64,000 nt of DNA from Acidobacteriota bacterium. Lineage in GTDB: Bacteria > Acidobacteriota > Terriglobia > Acidiferrales > UBA7541. Position 1 is the first letter of the stretch; each line of letters opens with the position of its first letter. The notes below the pieces were generated by a model, which made no database searches, was not told the DNA's origin, and was given only the letters and a program-made list of their open reading frames with translations. Both the position numbers and the translations under genes were made by a program. Positions 1-7,073 of this stretch are shown piece by piece. The stretch spans positions 27,717-91,716 of the forward strand of contig JABCYZ010000027.1 in assembly GCA_013289955.1 (NCBI GenBank), written 5' to 3'.

Positions 1-1773
1 GTCGGGATCGGCCGGATGAAGCCTGGCGTTTCTCTGACGCAAGCTCAGGCCGAGATGAGCACCCTGGGAGCGCGGTTCGCCAAGCAGTACCCCGACCAAG
101 ATTCAGGATTGACGATCCGGATTGAGCCCTATCGGCAGGTGGTGGTGGGGAACGTGAAATCCGCCCTGCTTATTTTGCTGGGCGCGGTTGGCCTGGTGCT
201 GTTGATCGCTTGCGCCAATATTGCGAACCTGCTTCTATCGCGGGCCACTTCTCGCGGGCGTGAAATTGCGGTACGAATCGCGCTGGGGGCGAGCCGTGCC
301 CGCATTGTCCGGCAATTGCTGACCGAGAGCGGCCTGTTGGGATTGCTCGGCGGATTTGCCGGTGTGCTTTTGGGAACCTGGGGCGTGTGGAGTCTCCGGC
401 CTTTCCTGCCGTCCGATGTGACCCAGATCAGTTCGATTCATGTAGGAGGCTCGGTATTGGCCTTCACGCTGTTGTTGTCCATTGCTGCCGCGCTGGCGTT
501 TGGACTGGCTCCCGCGCTCCTCGCAACTCCGTCCAACTTGCAGGCGAACATCAAAGAGGGCGGCGAGCGTACCGGCCATCGCCGCGGCCAGCATGTGCGG
601 AGTTTCTTGGCCATCTCGGAAATCTCGCTGGCCATGGTGCTTTTGGTTGCGGGCGGCCTCCTCATGCGCAGCTTTGCGCTGGTCACATCGGTCCATCCGG
701 GCTTCGATCCCAAAAACGTCATAGAGGCCGAGGTTTCGCTTCCCCAATTTCAATATTCGACGCCGCAGCAATGGACGGCCTTTTCCACGGAGTTGCTGGC
801 GCGACTTCATGCCCAGCCTGGTTTCGGAGATTCCGCTCTTGCGGCTCCGCTGCCGATGGACCGCCAAGGCGCAGCCAACTTCGAGTTCAGAATTGTTGGA
901 AATGCTCCGCTCCCGCCGGGCGAATCCCTCACCGCCGATTACGCGACGGTGAGTCCCGATTATTTTCGTGTGATGCGAATTCCGCTGCTGCGGGGCCGTT
1001 TTTTCTCCGAGCAAGACTCGCCGTCCACTCCGAACGCTGCGATCATCAGCGAAGCACTGGCGCGGCGCTATTTCCCGAACCAGGACCCCATCGGAAGGCA
1101 AATGAGATTTGGATTTCCGCCAGACAGCAATGTGTCGCGCGAGATCATCGGTGTCGTCGGCGACGTGCGGGATGTGATGCTTAGCCGGAAACCCGGCCCG
1201 ATGATGTATGTGCCCTTCGCACAGGCACCTCTTTATGGAGGAGAGGTCGTTGTGAGAAGCCCATTGAGCGCATCGAGCGTGGCCGCCGCCATTCGCCAGG
1301 CGGTTCACTCCATTGACAAGAACCTGCCGGTGACAGATGTCGAGTCTTTCCCGGACGCACTCGGCGCATCGGTAACGCAGGAACGATTCCGCACTTCGCT
1401 GCTGAGCTCATTCAGTGGAATTGCCCTGATCCTCGCCGCTGTTGGAATCTTCGGAGTGATTTCGTACTCGGCGTCGCAGCGCACGCACGAAATCGGCATC
1501 CGCATGGCTCTTGGCGCGCAGCAGCGCGAGGTGATGCGGCTGATCTTAGGACAGGGAACGAAGCTTGCCTTGATTGGTTTAGGCGCCGGAACCGTGGCCG
1601 CCCTTCTGCTTACGCGCTGGATGGCCAGCCTGCTTTATGGAGTTAGTGCGACCGATCCACTGACCTATGGCGCCGTGGCCATTGTTCTGTTCGGCGTCGC
1701 GGTGGCTGCCAGCTACATTCCCGCGCGCCGTGCCATGCGCGTGGATCCTCTGGTGGCGCTGCGGCACCAATAA
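1..1773 (+). CDS. MacB/FtsX-type ABC transporter permease, 5' end missing
   Basis: This is the C-terminal part of a large inner-membrane permease of the MacB/FtsX superfamily. The frame is open to the first base of the window, so the true start lies upstream and the ATG at 16 is probably internal. It shows a periplasmic MacB_PCD-like segment, a transmembrane helix near residues 47-70, the FtsX cytoplasmic loop (REIAVRIALGASRARIVRQL), more helices, and a second periplasmic domain around 235-440. The last FtsX module repeats the loop motif (HEIGIRMALGAQQREVMRLI) before the final helices. Two FtsX modules in one chain is the layout of the permease family expanded in Acidobacteriota. Such proteins usually act with an ATPase in efflux or lipoprotein transport. 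No ATPase gene is visible here, and the substrate cannot be told. Confidence 0.9.
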   Translation, partial: VGIGRMKPGVSLTQAQAEMSTLGARFAKQYPDQDSGLTIRIEPYRQVVVGNVKSALLILLGAVGLVLLIACANIANLLLSRATSRGREIAVRIALGASRARIVRQLLTESGLLGLLGGFAGVLLGTWGVWSLRPFLPSDVTQISSIHVGGSVLAFTLLLSIAAALAFGLAPALLATPSNLQANIKEGGERTGHRRGQHVRSFLAISEISLAMVLLVAGGLLMRSFALVTSVHPGFDPKNVIEAEVSLPQFQYSTPQQWTAFSTELLARLHAQPGFGDSALAAPLPMDRQGAANFEFRIVGNAPLPPGESLTADYATVSPDYFRVMRIPLLRGRFFSEQDSPSTPNAAIISEALARRYFPNQDPIGRQMRFGFPPDSNVSREIIGVVGDVRDVMLSRKPGPMMYVPFAQAPLYGGEVVVRSPLSASSVAAAIRQAVHSIDKNLPVTDVESFPDALGASVTQERFRTSLLSSFSGIALILAAVGIFGVISYSASQRTHEIGIRMALGAQQREVMRLILGQGTKLALIGLGAGTVAALLLTRWMASLLYGVSATDPLTYGAVAIVLFGVAVAASYIPARRAMRVDPLVALRHQ

Positions 1774-1780
1774 AGCGCCC

Positions 1781-2107
1781 GCTCAAATCGGAAAGGCTCT
1801 GAGCCACTCGATTGCACACAAAGATGCAGACGGGATGGAAATTTTGCACAACCTCGAAAACAAGATCACCGAACGCGGAGTCGGTGATCCCGAAGCGGCG
1901 TACAAAATGGCCGAGGCCTACACAGTTTTGGGAGACAAAGTGGCCGCTCTTCGTATGCTAAGGCGAAGTGTCGAATCGGGTTTTTTCTGCTATCCCTATA
2001 TTACTGAAGACCCTCAACTGAGCGCCATCCGCAACGAACCCGCGTTTGCTCGCATTCTGGAAGTAGCGCGCCAGCGTCACGAGGCTTTCAAATCCAATTT
2101 CTTCTAG
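1781..2107 (+). pseudogene. C-terminal remnant of a winged-helix/TPR regulator
   Basis: Only seven bases after the permease stop, a 108-codon open stretch begins. It aligns without gaps to the last 108 residues of the 671-residue regulator at 57590-59605; by eye 78 of 108 residues are identical. Shared blocks include ITERGVGDPEA and SGFFCYPYI, and both end in an EAFK...FF tail. The DNA-binding domain, membrane helix and most TPR repeats are absent, and no start codon or ribosome binding site precedes the homologous part, which is entered out of frame from the permease gene. I read it as the stump of a deleted or recombined paralogue. It could still be translated by read-in, but it is not a complete gene. 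Confidence 0.8.
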
Positions 2108-2483
2108 ATTCTGCGAGCATCCGTTTTCCGGCTTCCTGAAGCCGAGAGCGTGAGCTCCGGGCGGGTTCTCGACTTCGAGCCCATTTGTAACTGAGCCTCG
2201 TTCGGAAAAAGTCCCGCAGGGATGTATAAAACCGGACAACCGATAGACTTGTACAAAAGGGAACAGCGGGAGCACCGCAAAGTGCTAAGAATGATGTTAC
2301 AGAAAACGAGCGACGACGAAGTTGCAGAAAGACTGAGCGGTCGGGCAAGCAAGTTGCGTGGCCGGATTACTCGGTTTGGCGAGTGCAACACAATAGCAAC
2401 GGGATGGCGATGTTGGGCCTCTCGAGAAGTTAGACCTGGTTTGGTGTCTTGGGATCGCGGGATTAACTCACGGGAGGAGAAAG
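2108..2483. other. Gene-free interval upstream of the LuxR-type regulator
   Basis: A 103-codon frame (2222-2533) runs through here into the next gene, but it has low-complexity composition, no recognisable domain and a 50-base overlap with a well-supported start. I treat it as non-coding. No convincing terminator or promoter stands out. Confidence 0.4.
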
Positions 2484-3242
2484 TTGTCGAAAGCGACGGA
2501 ACGCTCGGGTACGGTAAAGGTCTTCATCGCTGACGGCAGTCAACTGAGCTGTCAATTGATAGCGGCGGCGGTTCGGCGTGGCCGGTATAAAACAAGGGTC
2601 GTCGGGTATGCAACGGACGCGATTGGAATACGCGAAGGGCTTGAAAAGTACAGTGCCGACGTTGCAGTGATTGGAGCCCGCCTAGAAAATGAAGACCGCG
2701 CGGGCTTCCGGGTGACGCGGGAGGTACTGGCCTCGCGGTCTACTCCCAGTGTCATCATGATTCTGGACTCGAACAAACCTGCGATGGTGGTCGAAGCATT
2801 TCGGTCTGGAGCCAGCGGGATATTTTCTCGGGATCAGTCGTCAGAGTTGCTTTGCAAATGCATCCACGCGGTACACAAAGGACAGGTTTGGGCGAGCAGC
2901 AAGGAATTGCACTTCGTGCTCGAGGCGCTGGGTCCGGCTCCGTTGGCCAAGGCGATTTCTCTGCGAGTGGCAGGGCTGCTCACCAAGAGGGAAGAAGGGG
3001 TCGTGCACCTCGTAGCGGAAGGCATGACCAATCGCGACATCTCCCAAGAGCTGAAGCTCAGCGAGCACACCGTCAGAAACTATTTGTTCAGGATCTTCAA
3101 CAAAGTAGGAACTTCGAATCGGCTTGAGCTGGCGCTTTACGCTATCGACCGGCGAGACGCGAATGGCCAGCAGAATTCAACGACCGCCCTGGATAAGTCG
3201 GATATAGACTCGAATCTATCTGTCGCTGCAAGAAGAGCTTGA
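2484..3242 (+). CDS. NarL/LuxR-family regulator with degenerate receiver domain
   Basis: The 252-residue protein has an N-terminal CheY-like domain (about 10-130) and a C-terminal LuxR helix-turn-helix (about 160-225; LTKREEGVVHLVAEGMTNRD, then SEHTVRNYLFRIFNKVG). The TTG start at 2484 is chosen because GGGAGGAGA lies just upstream. The receiver looks inactive for phosphorylation: the usual phospho-acceptor Asp in the D-V-x-L-x-D strand is Gly64 (DVAVIGARL), the acidic pair near the N-terminus is D17-G18, and the conserved Lys in the GAxGxxxK segment is Arg (GASGIFSR). No sensor kinase gene is adjacent. It probably works as a phosphorylation-independent DNA-binding regulator. Its targets are unknown; the PilZ gene and exopolysaccharide locus downstream are candidates. 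Confidence 0.85.
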   Translation: MSKATERSGTVKVFIADGSQLSCQLIAAAVRRGRYKTRVVGYATDAIGIREGLEKYSADVAVIGARLENEDRAGFRVTREVLASRSTPSVIMILDSNKPAMVVEAFRSGASGIFSRDQSSELLCKCIHAVHKGQVWASSKELHFVLEALGPAPLAKAISLRVAGLLTKREEGVVHLVAEGMTNRDISQELKLSEHTVRNYLFRIFNKVGTSNRLELALYAIDRRDANGQQNSTTALDKSDIDSNLSVAARRA

Positions 3243-3509
3243 TCGATTCATCGTGTGAAGAGAACCTCGTTTATCCTTCCGCATCCATTCTGAGCGATCA
3301 CCGGAACCGAACTCTTCCAAGGCCTAAGGGTTGCGACAGTGATGGGAATACCTGGCTGGCCATTTCTATTCGATTCTTCAGCTGCTAAAAAGCCGAGCAA
3401 CAATCTCCATCGAGCCTGCGCGGTCAATCAAATCGACCGAGGAGCCATCCACGCAGAGTGCGGAGTGGGGACTCGTCACGTGGAGTGCCGTGCTGTGCAA
3501 AAGGGAACA
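3243..3509. other. Gene-free interval upstream of the PilZ gene
   Basis: No supported gene is seen. A short frame (3339-3527) has no domain or ribosome binding site. The interval leads into two inverted repeats at 3510-3563. Confidence 0.4.
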
Positions 3510-3525
3510 AGGTACTTTCGTACCT
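3510..3525. repeat. Perfect inverted repeat AGGTAC-TTTC-GTACCT
   Basis: Six-base arms flank a four-base centre. It lies about 30 bases ahead of the first possible PilZ start codon and just before a larger interrupted palindrome. It could be an operator or a small RNA hairpin; the factor is unknown. Confidence 0.5.
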
Positions 3526-3528
3526 AAA

Positions 3529-3563
3529 ATTGCCTGTCGGTGTCTCAAGACACTTCCGGCAAT
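3529..3563. repeat. Nested interrupted palindrome ATTGCC...GTGTCT-CA-AGACAC...GGCAAT
   Basis: The inner arms GTGTCT (3540-3545) and AGACAC (3548-3553) and the outer arms ATTGCC (3529-3534) and GGCAAT (3558-3563) are all perfectly complementary. The GTG at 3540, one candidate start for the PilZ gene, falls exactly in the inner arm. The element is therefore either a regulatory hairpin at the translation start or an operator upstream of a later start. There is no T-run, so it is not a standard terminator. Confidence 0.55.
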
Positions 3564-3959
3564 CTTTCGATGACTTTCGTTCTCTTGTTCGTTCACGACT
3601 ACACCGCTAGTGTCGAACAAGTGAGATTCGATGGGGGTGCCTTGTTGACTCTTGGGCGGCCAGCGAGAAAGACGCTCCGGTTCCTGCTGCAAACAGCAGT
3701 CACCTTCTGGTGGACGAACGGGAACGGGGAAGCGCGACAGGGAGAAGGACGCAGTCGCGACGTAAGCGAACACGGCGCATTTGTCTTTGCGTCGATCTGT
3801 CCGCCGGTCGGTGCGAGTGTTGTACTCAAGATAGATCTTGAAGGAATTCCGGATGAGATTGGCCGCCTTCCGGTTGAGGTCGAGGGCGAGGTCCTTCGGG
3901 CCGAGCGATGCCCCGCTGAGCGGGGAATGGTGACGGGTGGCTTTGCGATTCAATATTGA
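3540..3959 (+). CDS. PilZ-domain protein
   Basis: The C-terminal 95 or so residues fit a PilZ fold. An Arg-rich strand (RPARKTLRF) leads into the block GEGRSRDVSEHGAFVF, which carries the D-x-S-x-x-G signature of c-di-GMP-binding PilZ domains, then the PVGASVVLKIDL strand and a final GGFAIQY strand. PilZ proteins couple c-di-GMP to exopolysaccharide export, motility or gene expression, so a role next to the exopolysaccharide locus is plausible but inferred. The start is uncertain: GTG 3540 lies inside a hairpin, ATG 3570 follows it, and GTG 3621 is also in frame. None has a clear Shine-Dalgarno sequence. The N-terminal 40 residues are unconserved in appearance. Confidence 0.7.
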   Translation: MSQDTSGNLSMTFVLLFVHDYTASVEQVRFDGGALLTLGRPARKTLRFLLQTAVTFWWTNGNGEARQGEGRSRDVSEHGAFVFASICPPVGASVVLKIDLEGIPDEIGRLPVEVEGEVLRAERCPAERGMVTGGFAIQY

Positions 3960-4099
3960 AGAGATCGTCCGGAATGAAATTGAGGACTAATCTCTGACGG
4001 AATTTGGCAGCGCGGATGTGCCAAGAGGATTGCGGGCGGCTCTAAGCAATACAACGGTTTTTCAGCCAAAACCGGCCGCAAACTGAATGTAATTAGCGG

Positions 4100-4122
4100 C
4101 TTACAGGATTTGAGACTGTAAG
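4100..4122. promoter_or_regulatory. Inverted repeat in the leader of the exopolysaccharide locus
   Basis: CTTACAG (4100-4106) and CTGTAAG (4116-4122) form perfect seven-base arms around nine bases. The element ends 17 bases before the start of the antiterminator gene, the first gene of the long plus-strand series. It may be an operator or a leader hairpin. It does not match the Crp consensus, and I cannot name the factor. Confidence 0.5.
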
Positions 4123-4139
4123 TCACAGGGCGGAGCTCT

Positions 4140-4748
4140 ATGCTTTCTGAGTCAATGACTGCGACCGAGAATAATGTTTCCAATTCGTCCTGGTATGCGC
4201 TCTACACCCGCCATCAGCATGAGAAAATCGTGGATCAGATTTTAACTAACAAAGGGTTTAGCACGTTTCTTCCGCTATATGCAACAACTCACAGTTGGAA
4301 GGACCGGACCAAATCACTCCAATTGCCCCTATTTCCATGTTACGTATTTCTGAAGGGCGGCATTGAGCGCCGGCTTCAGATCCTCACAACGCCCGGACTC
4401 TATGGTCTTGTGTCCAGCGCAGGCCAGCCGGCGACGATTCCGGATATAGAAATCGAAGCGATTCGCCGGGTGGTGGAAAGCGGTACGCGTGTCGAAGCGC
4501 ATCCTTACCTCCGGTGCGGAAATTGGGTGAGGGTCAAGAACGGCCCTTTGACCGGAATCGAAGGGATTCTGGTCAGGAAGAAAAATATTTCGCGGCTGGT
4601 TCTGTCCGTGGAGATATTGGGAACCGCAGCCGCGATCGAGGTCGCAGCATTTCAGGTGGAAGCAATAAATACGCCGCCAGCAAGAGACTCCTTGGCGGTA
4701 GTCGGGACTGGCTCGAGACACAACCGGGACTCCGTAGCGATCGCTTGA
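4140..4748 (+). CDS. NusG/RfaH-like (UpxY-type) transcription antiterminator
   Basis: The protein begins with a NusG N-terminal domain (about residues 16-110; WYALYTRHQHEKIV, then LFPCYVFLKGG). It ends with a KOW-like segment (about 125-175; GNWVRVKNGPLTGIEGIL). The 202-residue length suits specialised NusG paralogues such as UpxY and RfaH, which travel with RNA polymerase and let it read through long polysaccharide operons. It is the first gene of the exopolysaccharide series, as in Bacteroides UpxY loci, so it most likely acts in cis on the genes that follow. ATG 4140 is preceded by a GGAG. A perfect inverted repeat sits just upstream. Confidence 0.88.
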   Translation: MLSESMTATENNVSNSSWYALYTRHQHEKIVDQILTNKGFSTFLPLYATTHSWKDRTKSLQLPLFPCYVFLKGGIERRLQILTTPGLYGLVSSAGQPATIPDIEIEAIRRVVESGTRVEAHPYLRCGNWVRVKNGPLTGIEGILVRKKNISRLVLSVEILGTAAAIEVAAFQVEAINTPPARDSLAVVGTGSRHNRDSVAIA

Positions 4749-4841
4749 GCTTCGGGATGTGATCCCGGGCAATAGCAATGAACCGAAGCAGGGTGGGACC
4801 CCAGCCGCCCATTCGGAGCGAGATTCAGGGGCGAGGATGCC

Positions 4842-5486
4842 ATGAGAAAATTGTTGTATGTAACGACGGCTATATCGCTAGTGACGTTCTCTATGTTCGG
4901 GCGGGCGCAAGGACAGGCGCGAAACGACATCAAGAACGACAGCGCCAAGGCCGTGGCCGCAGGTGGAGTCAGTTCGCAGCCGCCGAGAGCAGCGAAAGAT
5001 GATCCAAACTATTCCATCGCGCCCGAGGACGTCCTCACCATCGATGTGTGGAAGGAACCAGAGATCTCACGGACAGTGCCTGTACGCAGAGATGGAAAGA
5101 TTTCCCTGCCGTTGCTAAACGACCTGCAAGCGGCGGGTTTAACTCCCACCCAGCTTGGTTCCGAGATCGTGGAGAAGCTGAGAGCAACAATCGTACATCC
5201 GCAAGTGACGGTGATTGTTGCGCAGATGAGCAGCCTGCGGATCTACATTCTGGGCCAAGTAACTCGAGCAGGAGCCTATCCCCTGGTACCCGATATGACG
5301 GTGATGCAGGCCTTGTCGATCGCTGGGGGGTTTACGCCGTACGCCAATCTGAAAAAGATCTACGTCATGCGCAGCGAAAATGGCGTGAGCAGGATATTTC
5401 CAATGAATTACAAAGAAGTGATCAACGGGCGCAAACCCCAGCAAAATATCCCGCTGAACCCCGGCGATACGATTGTCGTGCCGTAG
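4842..5486 (+). CDS. Wza-like polysaccharide export protein (periplasmic/outer-membrane)
   Basis: A signal peptide (about 1-25) precedes a Poly_export domain (YSIAPEDVLTIDVWKEPEIS, about 60-140) and one SLBB domain (LRIYILGQVTRAGAYPL, about 145-200). The chain ends in the usual PLNPGDTIVVP strand. Proteins of this family form or line the outer-membrane exit channel for exopolysaccharide. At 214 residues with a single SLBB domain it resembles the short members found in exosortase-linked loci rather than full Wza. No lipobox Cys is seen at the signal end. The next gene starts eight bases after the stop. Confidence 0.88.
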   Translation: MRKLLYVTTAISLVTFSMFGRAQGQARNDIKNDSAKAVAAGGVSSQPPRAAKDDPNYSIAPEDVLTIDVWKEPEISRTVPVRRDGKISLPLLNDLQAAGLTPTQLGSEIVEKLRATIVHPQVTVIVAQMSSLRIYILGQVTRAGAYPLVPDMTVMQALSIAGGFTPYANLKKIYVMRSENGVSRIFPMNYKEVINGRKPQQNIPLNPGDTIVVP

Positions 5487-5494
5487 GGAGAAAC

Positions 5495-6928
5495 ATGACT
5501 AAAGTAGCTCGCTTTCTCTATGGAGTGCCCCTTGCTGCGGTTTTATGTATGCCCACAATCCGCGCCCAAGGAACCGATGCGGCTAAACCTGAGCCAAGCG
5601 TGCAACCTGTCGCACCTTATCAACCGCCCCTGCCAGCCGGGAGCACAAGCATACTGGCTGTCAACCCCAGCTCGGACATCCCCGTAGCGGGGGATGACCG
5701 GCCACTGAGTGGTCTGCAGGGTCAGATGTTGGGACCAAATTTGGGCCCCCGCAACGTGCTAGTGCCTAGCTTCACCGTGGTGTCGCAACTGGCCACAGGT
5801 TCTTCTGCGTCAGGTCTTTCTGAGCCGGCACTCTTCAATTATCTGCTGGCTACGCTGGATTTGAACCACGCAACAGATAGGGCCGATCTTTTGCTGCACT
5901 ATACGGGCGGGGGAATGCTCTCGTCGTATTTGAACGCGACTGTCCAAGAGCTGGAATTCACATACAGCTACAAGTGGCAGCGCTGGTCGCTCCTGCTGGG
6001 CGATGACGCCAGCTATCTTTCGGAATCACCTTTTGGGTTTGGAGGTGTGGGGGGCCTGGACTTGCTCACGGGAGACTCGCCGTTCGGCCCTGGAGGCCCT
6101 CTGAGCTCCATCCTGGGGCCCAATCAAACGATTCCTACCATCTTGGTTCCGAGATTGAGCAACACTGCCGTATCTCAAGTGGAATACAACATCAGTCCAC
6201 GTTCTTCTTGGACTGCTTCCGGTTCTTACGGAACACTGGATTTCCTGGGTGTGGACTACATCAACAGCGCTGAAACACTATTCCAGACAGGTTACAACTA
6301 CTCACTCAGTCCACGGAGTTCGATCGCCGTAATTTATCGTTTCGATGATTTCCGATTCACGCAATTTTCACAGTCGATCGTAAATCAGGTGATGCAGTTT
6401 GCCTATGAGCGCAATGTGACCGGGAGACTGAACTGGCATGTGGCCGCCGGTCCGAGTCTGGTGATGCTTCGTGGGGTGCTGACGGGCTATGGAAACAAGG
6501 TTTCCTGGGCCGTCGATGGCGCACTCAGCTACAAGATGGATCGCTCGACGTTGCAGCTTAGCTACGCCCACCTTGTGACGGGCGGGAGCGGAGTATTGTT
6601 CGGGGCGCAGACGGGGCAGGTGCAAGCGACCCTCGAGCGAGCGCTGAGTCCGAGGTGGCAAGGTTCGGCATCGCTAGGCTACGCAACCAATGGGAGCCTG
6701 ATACCAGCCGCTGCCAGTTCGGCAAGGGAAAACTACAACTCCTGGTACGCTACCGTTCGGCTCAACCATCAATTCCGGCCCGGAACGGCTTTCTTCGTCA
6801 GTTATCAAGCGCAACTGGAAGCCCTGAGTCCCGGCGCTTGCACCACTCCGACCTGTGGAACCAGCTCCATTTCTCACGAATTTTCAGTCGGTTTCAATTT
6901 TAGCTTGCGACCCATCTCATTGCGATAA
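5495..6928 (+). CDS. Putative outer-membrane beta-barrel protein of the exopolysaccharide locus
   Basis: ATG 5495 follows GGGAGAAAC and gives a clean signal peptide (MTKVARFLYGVPLAAVLCM...). The open frame extends upstream to 5048, but that would overlap the export gene and removes the signal peptide. The 477-residue product has a Pro-rich stretch after cleavage. From about residue 100 it is a series of alternating amphipathic strands rich in Tyr, Ser and Gly (for example ELEFTYSYKWQRWSLLLGDD), ending in an aromatic strand (FSVGFNFSLRP). This fits an outer-membrane barrel. Its place between the Wza-like export gene and the chain-length determinant suggests a role in secretion across the outer membrane. 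I do not recognise a named family. Confidence 0.65.
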   Translation: MTKVARFLYGVPLAAVLCMPTIRAQGTDAAKPEPSVQPVAPYQPPLPAGSTSILAVNPSSDIPVAGDDRPLSGLQGQMLGPNLGPRNVLVPSFTVVSQLATGSSASGLSEPALFNYLLATLDLNHATDRADLLLHYTGGGMLSSYLNATVQELEFTYSYKWQRWSLLLGDDASYLSESPFGFGGVGGLDLLTGDSPFGPGGPLSSILGPNQTIPTILVPRLSNTAVSQVEYNISPRSSWTASGSYGTLDFLGVDYINSAETLFQTGYNYSLSPRSSIAVIYRFDDFRFTQFSQSIVNQVMQFAYERNVTGRLNWHVAAGPSLVMLRGVLTGYGNKVSWAVDGALSYKMDRSTLQLSYAHLVTGGSGVLFGAQTGQVQATLERALSPRWQGSASLGYATNGSLIPAAASSARENYNSWYATVRLNHQFRPGTAFFVSYQAQLEALSPGACTTPTCGTSSISHEFSVGFNFSLRPISLR

Positions 6929-7073
6929 CTGCGAGGAAAAGCAAAAGATGTCCAAAAGAGCCGCCAAAAGGAAAATAGGCACGGCGTTTTGACGGGGAAA
7001 TATTCCCGGCTGGCGTGAACCAAATCTTGATCCTGTGGTGGATGAAAGTGTTGACCCATAGGTGAAATAGAAA

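Noticed and set aside
235..1308. Long minus-strand frame (357 codons) opposite the ABC permease
   Set aside because: It is the antisense shadow of a clear FtsX-type gene, rich in Arg/His/Gln, with no domain or ribosome binding site.
2222..2533. 103-codon frame between the TPR remnant and the LuxR-type gene
   Set aside because: It overlaps the well-supported TTG start at 2484, has no recognisable motif and no ribosome binding site.
4128..4140. GGCGGAGCT just before the antiterminator, resembling the ops/JUMPstart core (GGCGGTAG)
   Set aside because: The match fails at the key T and overlaps a plausible Shine-Dalgarno GGAG, so it is more simply a ribosome binding site.
5048..5494. Upstream extension of the beta-barrel gene
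   Set aside because: It overlaps the export-protein gene in another frame and would bury the signal peptide that starts at 5495, which has its own GGGAG.
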